From NCBI GenBank assembly GCA_003519585.1, contig DOWL01000246.1:1886-16098 (forward strand): 14,213 nucleotides of DNA, given 5' to 3'. The DNA comes from Nocardioides sp. (GTDB taxonomy: Bacteria; Actinomycetota; Actinomycetes; Propionibacteriales; Nocardioidaceae). Position 1 is the first letter of the stretch. Every line of letters starts with the position of its first letter. Shown one piece after another: positions 8,206-14,213 of the stretch. The position numbers were made by a program, and so were the translations under genes. Under the pieces are notes generated by a model, which was not told the origin of the DNA, did no database searches, and saw nothing but the letters and a program-made list of their open reading frames with translations.

Positions 8206-8589
8206 TCAGTACACCGACTCGACGCAGCCCAGGAGTCGCCCCGCAGCGCACGATCGTGTGCGGCCCTCAGAGTCCGCCACCATGGCCGGGAGGGCGATCG
8301 ACACGGCCGCGATCGCCCCCGCAGTCCGCCTCACCTCGACGCGCCTGGCCAGCGACTCCCACGACCACAGCCGCGGCGCGACCATGGGTGGGACCAGCGC
8401 GGCCACGAGGATGGAAATCAGCTCGCCGACCGGGACGACGCGGCGCGGTTGCGACGCGATGACGCTGACGGCCAGGACTCTCTCGCCGGCCCAGGTTGCT
8501 GCCAGGGCGCCCACTGCGATGACCGCGAGTGCCGCCCAGCCGCCGTGCGCAAACCAGCTGATACGCGTGAGCCGTGCCACCGACGTCAC
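8206..8589 (-). CDS. Short membrane protein of the ABC transporter operon, possibly truncated
   Basis: A 127-residue hydrophobic protein. I start it at the GTG at 8589, which overlaps the TGA of the preceding permease gene in the sequence GTGA, the usual sign of translational coupling; an ATG at 8616 would overlap more. Membrane segments are visible at about residues 17-34 (GGWAALAVIAVGALAATW), 38-49 and 58-71 (LISILVAALVPPM), with a fourth weak one at 90-101. The pattern of an aromatic/proline-rich loop and SWESLARR after the third segment recalls small membrane partners of actinobacterial ABC transporters, which as I remember run to about 200 residues. The last 25 residues (ADSEGRTRSCAAGRLLGCV) look unlike membrane protein, so the gene may have lost its 3' half by deletion or frameshift. 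I found no convincing continuation in the other frames. Function unknown; inferred partner of the transporter upstream. Confidence 0.6.
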   Translation of the reverse strand: MTSVARLTRISWFAHGGWAALAVIAVGALAATWAGERVLAVSVIASQPRRVVPVGELISILVAALVPPMVAPRLWSWESLARRVEVRRTAGAIAAVSIALPAMVADSEGRTRSCAAGRLLGCVESVY

Positions 8590-9885
8590 GGCAGCCCGGT
8601 GAGCTCGCCCTGGCACTCGACGATCCCGGGCAGCGCCCAGCTCAGGTAGCTCTTCACCTGATCCTCCGGCCGCGCGTCGAGTCGATCGGCTACCTGGACC
8701 GACTCGTCGGCGAGGGAGATCATTCGACCGTCGGCGCCGGCGGCCCGAGCCAGCCAGATCGCGCCGCCCTGAGCGACTGCTACCGAATCGGGTAGGCGGT
8801 CAGACTGGTACAGCTCGCCCATGCGTTCGTTGCGGCAAGTCGAGACGCCGGTCAGCTCAGGAGCGATGTTCTGGACGGCGATGTCCCGCCACCGGCTCCG
8901 GTCGTGGCCCTGGAGCGCGATGACCAACCTGCCAGGCGCCGGATCAGTCCAGAGGGTGGAGTCGTCGACCTCGCGGAACGCGACGACTCCAGGCGGTAGC
9001 GCGGAGGCGAGTTCAGCTGCGGCCGCGCTGAGGACCGGAAGCATCGGGGCACGGGCCGGGTGGACACAGGTCCGGACCCCGCCCGCGGTCCGGCAGTCCG
9101 GAGTGACCCCCTGCTCGCGCGCGACGAGGTGCGGCGCGCGGTGCGTAGCCACCGCGCCTGTCGCGACCAGGGGTGCAAGGGCGAGGACCACAGCGCTGGC
9201 CGCAATGGTGGCAGACACGCCCGAAACGGTGCCTGAGCCACCAGGCGGACAGCAGGGCGAGGGTCGACGCTGCGACCGCGAAGAAGGCCGTCCGGGATGC
9301 TGTCGCCGTGGCCACCTCTGCGAGGCCCGCGATCCCGTCAAACGGGTAGACCGGGACGACCACAGAACCCTCCGCCGGGCCGAGCACGACCGGGGCGAAC
9401 GCGAGGGCGGCTGCGACCGGGGCGGCTGCCACGCGGGGCAGCAGCACGCCGACGAGGTAGCCGAGCGCCACGAACCCACAGATCAGGGTCACGCTCGACG
9501 CGACCACCCACACGCTGAGCCCGCCGTAGGTCGCCGAGCGCGCTGCGTGGACGAGTGCGGGAGCCAGGCCGGCAGCGCAGCCGAGCCACGCCACTACGCA
9601 TAGGCGGCTCAGCTGCGCTCCGACGAGGCCTCGGCCACGGCGCGCGGCACCTGCCGGGCACAGGGCGGAGCTCGGGCTGCCAAGCGGGCCGGCCACCCAC
9701 GCGCTGCATCCTGCGATCCACGGACCAGCCAGGGTGAGCGACTGGCGGGTCTCCGCCGACACCGCCGCCCAGTCGGCGTAGGCCCACCCATCCAGCGCGA
9801 TGGAATGGGACAACACCAGGAGGCCGGCGCCGACGGCCAGCACGACCAGGGGGCCGACCGGCACCGGCAACGCCAGGCGTCTCAC
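8586..9885 (-). pseudogene. ABC transporter permease with extracytoplasmic domain, broken by a one-base frameshift
   Basis: Two open frames join into one protein. The first starts at the GTG at 9885, 8 bases after GAGGAG, and carries six or so membrane segments up to SAWWLRHRFG (about 9240-9280). The second continues as VSATIAASAVVLALAPLVATG, a further membrane segment, then an extracytoplasmic part with VTPDCRTAGGVRTCVHP and ALPPGVVAFREVDD. The switch lies near 9225-9245, where removing one base from the TTT or GGG run (CCGTTTCGGGCG on the minus strand) restores a 432-codon gene. The unshifted continuation to 9013 is basic, Cys/Pro-rich sequence of no domain character. The architecture resembles actinobacterial ABC membrane components with a paired-cysteine outer domain (possibly DUF7224; from memory). 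It starts 2 bases after the ATPase stop and couples by GTGA to the next gene. The break may be a sequencing error in a homopolymer or true decay. Confidence 0.7.
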
Positions 9886-9887
9886 AG

Positions 9888-10648
9888 TCAGTCCTCCTCG
9901 CTCGACGTGAGGACTTTGCGGTAGCCGCGCTCGAGCGGGCTCGACAGATCAGGCACGTTCGGTGTCGCGGTCCGTCCCAGTTCGGCCATGGCTTCGGGCG
10001 TGCCGTCGAAGTGCAGGTGGCCGTCGCCGATGACGGCGACCCGGTCGGCCGCGAGCTGGACGTCCTCGAGGAGGTGGTCGTCAGCAATACGACGCAACCT
10101 TCGGCGATGCCGCGAAGGTGGTTCCGGAAGCGAATCCGCTGGTCCGGATCCAGCCCCACGGTCGGCTCGTCGAGGAGGAGGAACCCGGGTCGATGGGCGA
10201 CCGCCGCGGCAAGCCCGAGTCGCTGGCGTTGCCCACCGGACAAGGTGCGTACGCGCGCCTTGGCCCGGTCGGCGAGTCCGAGGGTCGCGAGCGCGGTGCT
10301 CGCGGCTCCGTCGAGCTCGCGACGGGGAAGGCCGTTGCACCACGCGGCGTACCGGACGGTGTCGAGCACGGTCATCCCGCTCGCGAGATCGAAGCTCTGC
10401 GGCAGATGTCCGACCTGGCCGCGGAGCGCCCGTCGTCCATGAGCCGTGGCGGGGTCATGGGGTCCGACGCCGATCCGGCCGGCGACCGGTCGCAGCGCTC
10501 CCGACAGCGCCGCGACGAGGGAACTCTTTCCGGCGCCGTTGGGTCCGAGGAGCGCGGTCACGCCGCGCTCGATCCGCAGGCTCACCCGGTCGACGGCCAG
10601 GACGGAGCCGTACTTCACGACGACCTCGGTGGCCACGACCGGCAACAC
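9888..10648 (-). pseudogene. ABC transporter ATP-binding protein, broken by a one-base frameshift
   Basis: This is the ATPase of an ABC transporter partnered with the two membrane genes downstream. From the GTG at 10648 all motifs are visible: Walker A GPNGAGKSS (residues 35-43), Q-loop GHLPQ (Q84), signature LSGGQRQRLG (136-145) and Walker B FLLLDEPTVGLDP (156-168). The frame then breaks near 10,073-10,080. The minus strand reads CTGACGACCACCTCC where CTGACGACCCACCTCC would give LLTTHLLEDVQLAADRV with the H-loop histidine. Adding one C gives 253 codons ending at the TGA at 9888, the normal length. The tail (DGHLHFDGTPEAMAELG) is typical of drug or bacteriocin-type exporter ATPases (CcmA/ABC-2 type). 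A GTG at 10636 is an alternative start. It begins 8 bases after the stop of the small peptide gene, so they probably share a transcript. Whether the break is real or a read error in the C run cannot be told here. Confidence 0.78.
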
Positions 10649-10656
10649 CGGCCGAG

Positions 10657-10785
10657 TCAGGCGCACGACTTGCGGGCGCGTGGGTCGGACTCGGCGTGGG
10701 TGTCGGAGGAAGTGTCCGTCTCGATGTAGTAGTCGTGGGTGCCGGCGGCGACGCCAAGGCGAGGGCGCGAGAAAAGGAACGTCAT
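10657..10785 (-). CDS. 42-residue peptide at the head of the ABC/giant-protein operon
   Basis: A small gene with good start signals: ATG at 10785, GGGAG 5 bases upstream, TGA at 10657, and 8 bases to the GTG of the ABC ATPase. The peptide begins with a hydrophobic/basic stretch (MTFLFSRPRLGVAAG) and continues with an acidic, Thr/Ser-rich part (THDYYIETDTSSDTHAESD). It ends in a basic tail with a C-terminal Ser-Cys-Ala. I know no family for it. Its place directly before an exporter-type ABC operon, and the Ser/Thr/Cys-rich second half, fit a modified-peptide (RiPP) or bacteriocin-like precursor. However, no modification enzyme is encoded nearby in this window. It could also be a leader or regulatory peptide coupled to translation of the ATPase. 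Two palindromes sit directly upstream, suggesting tight control. Confidence 0.6.
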   Translation of the reverse strand: MTFLFSRPRLGVAAGTHDYYIETDTSSDTHAESDPRARKSCA

Positions 10786-10787
10786 GT

Positions 10788-10801
10788 GATCTCCCGAGAT
10801 C
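10788..10801 (-). promoter_or_regulatory. Perfect 6+2+6 palindrome over the ribosome site of the small peptide gene
   Basis: GATCTC and GAGATC face each other around two bases; the minus-strand GGGAG used as ribosome site lies inside. With a two-base centre it suits a protein-binding DNA site better than an RNA hairpin. It ends 2 bases before the peptide ATG. Regulation is inferred from position only. Confidence 0.4.
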
Positions 10802-10802
10802 G

Positions 10803-10823
10803 TTGCGGACTGACAGTTCGCAA
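10803..10823. promoter_or_regulatory. Near-perfect 21-base palindrome upstream of the small peptide gene
   Basis: Half-sites TTGCGGACTG and CAGTTCGCAA flank a central A; nine of ten pairs match and the odd pair is G/T. It lies 17 bases upstream of the ATG at 10785 and next to the 14-base palindrome. Its length and symmetry fit an operator for a dimeric repressor (TetR- or GntR-like). No regulator gene lies in the window. Confidence 0.5.
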
Positions 10824-10907
10824 GCAGACACCCCTTGGATCCGGCTGTGAAGGGACGAACGCGCACAGTTCGGTGCCCATGGGTGCCGTCAGATGATGCT
10901 CATCACC

Positions 10908-10927
10908 TACTGACTCGTGAGTCAGTA
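10908..10927 (+). promoter_or_regulatory. Perfect 9+2+9 palindrome, probable TetR-type operator
   Basis: TACTGACTC and GAGTCAGTA are exact inverted copies around GT. The site ends 18 bases before the GTG of the GcvT-like gene and covers the -35 region and most of the spacer of the predicted promoter. Binding of a dimeric repressor there would block transcription. The half-site TACTGAC/GTCAGTA is of the kind bound by many actinobacterial TetR regulators; the regulator itself is not in the window. Confidence 0.65.
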
Positions 10928-10938
10928 GCGAGTAGCCT
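10910..10938 (+). promoter_or_regulatory. Predicted leaderless sigma-70-type promoter of the GcvT/FAD operon
   Basis: A -35-like CTGACT (10910-10915) and a -10-like TAGCCT (10933-10938) are separated by 17 bases. Seven bases follow the -10 before the GTG at 10946, the distance expected if transcription starts at the start codon itself. No Shine-Dalgarno is visible before that GTG, which agrees with a leaderless mRNA, common in actinobacteria. The -35 lies within the palindrome. Confidence 0.5.
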
Positions 10939-10945
10939 GTCCGCC

Positions 10946-12142
10946 GTGCGCACGACTCCGTTCCACTCGCGGTTGAGCGAGCTCAACGACCAGGGGCTCT
11001 ACACCCACTGGCAGGGCACCCTGTCGCCGTTGCGGTACACGCATGCGCCCAAGCACGAGTACTTCGCGGTGCGGAACTCGGTGGGCGTCTTCGACACGAG
11101 CCCGCTGTACAAGTACCTCGTCACCGGGCCGGACGCGGAGCGGCTGCTCGCGGGCGCGCTGGTGCGCGACGTACGCCAGTGCCGGCCCGGTCAGGCGCAG
11201 TACACGATCTGGTGCGACGACCTGGGCTACGTCATGCACGACGGCGTGGTCTTCCGGCACTCGGCCGACGAGTTCCTGCTCACGGCCGCCCGGCCCGCGC
11301 TGTCGTGGTTCGAGGAGCTGGGCGCCGGCCTGCGCGTCCAGTTGGAGGACGTGACGGAGGACTACGGGATGCTCGCCGTCCAGGGGCCGCGGTCGCGGAC
11401 CGTGCTGAGCGCGCTCGCGCCCGAGGCCGAGACACTCGCCTTCTTCGACCACGCACCGGTCAAGGTCGCCGACACCCCCGTGACGCTGAGCCGCACCGGC
11501 TACACCGGCGACCTCGGCTATGAGCTGACCGTCCCCGAGGACCGAGCCGTCGAGGTGCTCGACGCGGTCCTCGAGGCGGGCCGCGACCACGGCATCCGGC
11601 CCTTCGGCGAGGAGGCCCTGATGACGTTGCGGATCGAGGCCGGCCTGGCGCTGATCGACGTCGAGTGGCACGACGCGCGCCTGGTCATGAGCGACGCCGA
11701 CAAGGTGACTCCGAAGGAGCTCGGCTTCGGGTGGATGCTGCGCGGCGTGCGCGACGGCAGCCGCAGGTTCGTGGGCTCCGAGGCGATCCGGCGCGAGCTC
11801 GAGGACGGCACCAGCAGGTGGGCGACGACCGGCATCGTCGTCGACTGGGCCGACTGGGACCGCCTCTACCGCGAGCACGACCTGTTCCCGCCCAAGAGCG
11901 AGCATCCGCTGCCGTACGAGTCGATGATCCTGGACGACGACCGCGCCGAGGTCGGCTACTGCACGAGCTTCGTCTACTCACCGGTGGTGCAGCGCCACAT
12001 CGGCATCGCCCGGGTCCGCCCCGACCTGGCCGCTGCCGGCACCGACCTCCGGCTCGAGCTGGCCGTCAACCACCACAACACCGCCGTCCGGATCCAGACC
12101 ACGAAGATGCCGTTCTTCGACCCGCCCAGGAAAAAGGAATGA
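10946..12142 (+). CDS. GcvT-family aminomethyltransferase / folate-dependent demethylase
   Basis: A 398-residue protein of the glycine-cleavage T-protein superfamily, which moves a one-carbon group from an amine, ether or sulfide to tetrahydrofolate in the cytosol. Visible family blocks are FAVRNSVGVFDTS (40-52), the folate-side segment YVMHDGVVFR with the likely key Asp99, LAVQGPRSR (143-151), the hallmark SRTGYTGDLGYEL (182-194), LRIEAGL (228-234), and a C-terminal GCV_T_C barrel (about 295-390). The open frame begins at 10835, but conserved sequence starts at VRTTPFHSRL, so I use the GTG at 10946. No other glycine-cleavage genes are present; the partner is an FAD oxidoreductase 10 bases downstream. 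It is therefore probably not the housekeeping T-protein but a catabolic member, in the manner of LigM, DmdA or sarcosine/dimethylglycine enzymes. The methylated substrate is unknown. Confidence 0.88.
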   Translation: MRTTPFHSRLSELNDQGLYTHWQGTLSPLRYTHAPKHEYFAVRNSVGVFDTSPLYKYLVTGPDAERLLAGALVRDVRQCRPGQAQYTIWCDDLGYVMHDGVVFRHSADEFLLTAARPALSWFEELGAGLRVQLEDVTEDYGMLAVQGPRSRTVLSALAPEAETLAFFDHAPVKVADTPVTLSRTGYTGDLGYELTVPEDRAVEVLDAVLEAGRDHGIRPFGEEALMTLRIEAGLALIDVEWHDARLVMSDADKVTPKELGFGWMLRGVRDGSRRFVGSEAIRRELEDGTSRWATTGIVVDWADWDRLYREHDLFPPKSEHPLPYESMILDDDRAEVGYCTSFVYSPVVQRHIGIARVRPDLAAAGTDLRLELAVNHHNTAVRIQTTKMPFFDPPRKKE

Positions 12143-12152
12143 GGAAGCAGGC

Positions 12153-13739
12153 ATGACCTCCCACGAGTACGACGCGATCGTCGTCGGCGGCGGCCACAAC
12201 GGACTCACCCACGCGGCGTACCTCGCCAAGGCGGGGCTGCGCACGCTGGTCCTCGAGAAGAACGGCGGCGTCGGCGGCGCGGCCATCACCGAGGAGTTGC
12301 TGCCGGGCTTCCAGTTCACGACGTTCTCCTACGCCCTGAGCCTGCTGCGCCCCGAGATCATCCACGAGCTCAACCTCGTCGACCACGGCTTCCTGCCGCT
12401 GATGATGCCGTCGTCGTTCCACCCGACCGGTGACGGCGACTACCTGTTGTTCGGCGACGACCACCAGCAGAACGTGCAGGAGGTACGCCGCCACTCCCGG
12501 CGCGACGCCGACGCCTACGAGCGATACCACCGCGACCTCGACCGGGTCTGCCAGGCGATCCGGCCGCTGTTCGACAACCCGCCGCCCAACATCTTCGGGA
12601 ACGACCCCGAGGACGCGGTCGACGTGAAGTGGCTGCTCGACCACCTCGGCGGCCTCGACCAGAAGACCGTGCACGACCTGGTCCGGCTGCTGACCGGCAG
12701 CGCCGCCGACTGGCTGGACGACTACTTCGAGCACGAGGCGGTCAAGGGCTACCACGCCTCGTCGTCGATCATCGGCTCCAAGGTCGGTCCGATGTCTCCC
12801 GGATCAGGGCTGGTGCTGCTCTTCCACAAGATGGGCGAGCACGACGGCCACCTCGGCTCGTGGGCGTTCCACAAGGGCGGCAACGGCGGCTTCACGCAGG
12901 TGTTGGCCCGAGCGGCACAGGCATACGGCGCGGAGATCCGGCTCGGCGCCCAGGTGACCGACCTGATCACCGAGGGCGGCAAGGCGGTGGGCGTCGCGCT
13001 CGAGGACGGCACCGAGTTCCGGGCGCCGGTGGTCGTCTCGGCGCTCGACCCGCGGCGTACCTTCCTTGAGCTGTGCGACCCGCGCGAGCTCCCGCTCGAC
13101 CTGGTCGACAACATCCGGCGGATGAAGTTCCGCGGGGTCTCGGCGAAGGTCAACTTCGCCCTCGACTCACTGCCCGTCTTCCCGGCCCTGCCCGACACGG
13201 TGGACCACTACGGCGGCTTCCTCAACATCGGCCCGACCATGGAGTACGTCGAGCGGGCCTTCGACGCCGCGAAGTACGGCTGGTACTCCGAGCGACCCTT
13301 CATCGACGGAGCGATCCAGTCCGTGATCGACCCCGACATGGCCCCGCCCGGCAAGCACGTGATGTCGTGCTTCGTCCAGTACGCGCCGTACGAGCTGCGC
13401 GGGTCGTCGTGGGACGCCGAGCGCGAGACCTTCGGCGACCGGGCGCAGGCGGTGCTGGAGTCGCACTTCCCCGGCTTCGGCGACCTGGTGCTGCACCGCG
13501 AGGTGGTCACGCCGGTCGACATCGAGACCCGCACCGGCCTCACCGAGGGCAACATTTTCGCCGGTGAGTTCCTCGCGCCGCAGATGTACTTCTTCCGGCC
13601 CGCACCGGGTTGGAGTCAGTACGCCACCCCGCTCGACGGCTACTACCAGTGCGGCTCCGGCACCCACCCCGGCGGCTGCGTCATGGGCGCGCCGGGTAAG
13701 CTGGCCGCCACGCAGATTTTAGGGGATTTGAAGAAGTAA
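12153..13739 (+). CDS. FAD-dependent oxidoreductase, PYROXD2/phytoene desaturase-like
   Basis: A 528-residue flavoprotein of the phytoene desaturase-related group (COG1233 type). The N-terminus binds the FAD ADP moiety: IVVGGGHNGL (residues 9-18) and the ribose-binding Glu35 in VLEKN, followed by GGAAITEELLPGFQF. Mid-protein GGNGGFTQVL and VVVSALDP are typical, and the C-terminal FAD block is QCGSGTHPGGCVMGAPG (499-515). It starts at the ATG at 12153 behind GAGGAAG and follows the GcvT-like gene by 10 bases, so both are probably translated from one message. It may oxidise the substrate or product of that enzyme; no substrate is known for close relatives. The last 15 codons or so change abruptly: after GCGCCGGGTAAG the DNA becomes AT-rich (ATTTTAGGGGATTTGAAG), so the 3' end appears to come from another genome. 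Confidence 0.88.
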   Translation: MTSHEYDAIVVGGGHNGLTHAAYLAKAGLRTLVLEKNGGVGGAAITEELLPGFQFTTFSYALSLLRPEIIHELNLVDHGFLPLMMPSSFHPTGDGDYLLFGDDHQQNVQEVRRHSRRDADAYERYHRDLDRVCQAIRPLFDNPPPNIFGNDPEDAVDVKWLLDHLGGLDQKTVHDLVRLLTGSAADWLDDYFEHEAVKGYHASSSIIGSKVGPMSPGSGLVLLFHKMGEHDGHLGSWAFHKGGNGGFTQVLARAAQAYGAEIRLGAQVTDLITEGGKAVGVALEDGTEFRAPVVVSALDPRRTFLELCDPRELPLDLVDNIRRMKFRGVSAKVNFALDSLPVFPALPDTVDHYGGFLNIGPTMEYVERAFDAAKYGWYSERPFIDGAIQSVIDPDMAPPGKHVMSCFVQYAPYELRGSSWDAERETFGDRAQAVLESHFPGFGDLVLHREVVTPVDIETRTGLTEGNIFAGEFLAPQMYFFRPAPGWSQYATPLDGYYQCGSGTHPGGCVMGAPGKLAATQILGDLKK

Positions 13740-13775
13740 GCGATAACAACTATTTAGCTTTAGGGTGGCTAAGAG

Positions 13776-14102
13776 ATGTCCAATTTGTACTATGCTAACG
13801 AGAAGTTAACCGATGCAATTTACATCTTTACAATTCACGAGGGCGACGCTCGAAGAAGAATAGCTGCTGCGCTCGGAAAGTTAAAGGTAGTAACACCGAG
13901 AATGTTGCCTGAACCTTTGAATAAATCTTACGCAGAGGTAATGGCAAAAATTGAAAAAGGCCGCAGAAAAGGTTTAAAGGACATGCCTGACTACACTCTA
14001 CCTCATATCCACAATTCAACTGCAAGTAAATTGATTGCAGAAATCGTAAGAATCCAATACGAAATTGAAGTATTGCTCATGCAAAAGCAAGAAGAAAATT
14101 AA
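13776..14102 (+). CDS. Small AT-rich gene of unknown function (108 aa)
   Basis: A complete small gene, ATG at 13776 to TAA at 14102, with a weak AAGAG just before the start. The predicted protein is soluble, basic in the middle (KIEKGRRKGLKD) and mostly helical. Its IHEGDARRRIAAALGKL block near residue 20 and HNSTASKLIAEIVRIQYEIE near residue 79 recall a widespread family of small uncharacterised proteins with an 'EGDaR.Rl ... irN.Tg.kiA..I' pattern; this is from memory and unverified. Base composition is about 40% GC, far below the genes on either side, with AAA, AAT, TTA and ATT codons throughout. It sits between the oxidoreductase and the nitrilase-type gene and breaks an otherwise catabolic order, so it may be a late insertion. 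No function can be assigned. Confidence 0.75.
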   Translation: MSNLYYANEKLTDAIYIFTIHEGDARRRIAAALGKLKVVTPRMLPEPLNKSYAEVMAKIEKGRRKGLKDMPDYTLPHIHNSTASKLIAEIVRIQYEIEVLLMQKQEEN

Positions 14103-14118
14103 CACCCATAATTCCGTG

Positions 14119-14213
14119 ATGAAAAACACAACAGTCGCCCTCATTCAAACAAGCTGGCCGGGCAGCCGGGCCGAGATGATTAAGACGTACCGGGAGCTGG
14201 TGGCGGAAGCGGC
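14119..14213 (+). CDS. Nitrilase-superfamily amidohydrolase, N-terminus (cut by window edge)
   Basis: Only 31 codons are present. The start MKNTTVALIQTSWPGSR, followed by MIKTYRELVAEA, matches the first strand and helix of carbon-nitrogen hydrolases close to beta-ureidopropionase and N-carbamoylputrescine amidase ('vkVAlvQ..w.gd...mi.k...lireAa'). Such enzymes hydrolyse N-carbamoyl or amide groups with a Glu-Lys-Cys triad that lies beyond the window. I start it at the ATG at 14119; the GTG just before (14116) is possible. It lies 16 bases after the small AT-rich gene on the same strand, and GC content rises again here. It may belong to the same catabolic cluster as the GcvT/FAD pair, but the genome boundary near 13,700 lies between them. 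Confidence 0.7.
   Translation, partial: MKNTTVALIQTSWPGSRAEMIKTYRELVAEA

Noticed and set aside
8138..8251. Upstream extension of the giant gene to 8251
   Set aside because: The extra 38 residues are Arg/Ser-rich with no conserved look, overlap the preceding gene, and a good ribosome site precedes the ATG at 8137.
9013..9240. Unshifted 3' continuation of the permease frame (end of the 290-codon open frame)
   Set aside because: The sequence is Cys/Arg/Pro-rich and not membrane-like; the +1 frame carries the real continuation.
10813..10872. Direct repeat ACAGTTCG at 10813-10820 and 10865-10872, and CCCATGGG near 10877
   Set aside because: They are too short and too widely spaced to support a regulatory claim; the first copy belongs to the 21-base palindrome.
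10835..10945. Upstream extension of the GcvT-like gene to an ATG at 10835
   Set aside because: It would run through the palindromic operator and promoter, and conserved sequence begins only at the GTG at 10946.
1..14213. tRNA, rRNA, CRISPR array, insertion sequence or integrase
   Set aside because: No cloverleaf, rRNA block, regularly spaced repeats, transposase motif or terminal inverted repeats were found on either strand.

Overview
The window reads as a block of about 12 kb with actinobacterial character (high GC, almost only G/C in third codon positions, GTG starts, GAGG-type ribosome sites; my guess is a Nocardioides/Propionibacteriales-like organism) set between two flanks of different composition. 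The flanks use mixed codons and include an AT-rich stretch; I suspect Chloroflexota, but with low certainty. Both boundaries fall inside open genes: near 1600 in a substrate-binding protein gene and near 13,700 in an FAD oxidoreductase gene. In each case they lie at one of the most conserved blocks of a multicopy family. This is either a chimeric metagenomic assembly or a transferred segment joined by homology, and gene order should be read with that in mind.

Left part (1-4089). On the minus strand are an oligopeptide-type ABC substrate-binding protein (2037-301) and the first 73 residues of its DppB-like permease (219-1). Diverging from them, with overlapping 5' ends, is a complete oligopeptidase B-like serine peptidase (1996-4089) with an intact catalytic triad.

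Central part (4076-10785, minus strand). This looks like one co-directional transcription unit. It runs from a 42-residue peptide under palindromic control sites, through an ABC ATPase, a polytopic permease with an extracytoplasmic domain and a short membrane protein, to a 1353-residue orphan protein. The orphan protein has a propeller-like N-terminus, a Big_1-like domain, a long helical/amphipathic core and a C-terminal putative Ig (He_PIG-type) domain. The ATPase and the permease each carry one single-base frameshift and the third transporter gene looks short, while the giant gene is intact. The peptide-transporter-giant protein set is the best candidate here for an undescribed system.

Right part (10,908-14,213, plus strand). 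A perfect 9+2+9 palindrome sits on what looks like a leaderless promoter driving a two-gene operon: a GcvT-like folate-dependent aminomethyltransferase/demethylase and a PYROXD2/phytoene-desaturase-like FAD oxidoreductase. Then follow a small AT-rich gene of unknown function and the first codons of a nitrilase/beta-ureidopropionase-type amidohydrolase. Together these suggest catabolism of an N- or O-methylated or amide compound. No RNA genes, CRISPR arrays or transposases were seen. No gap between genes exceeds about 160 bases.
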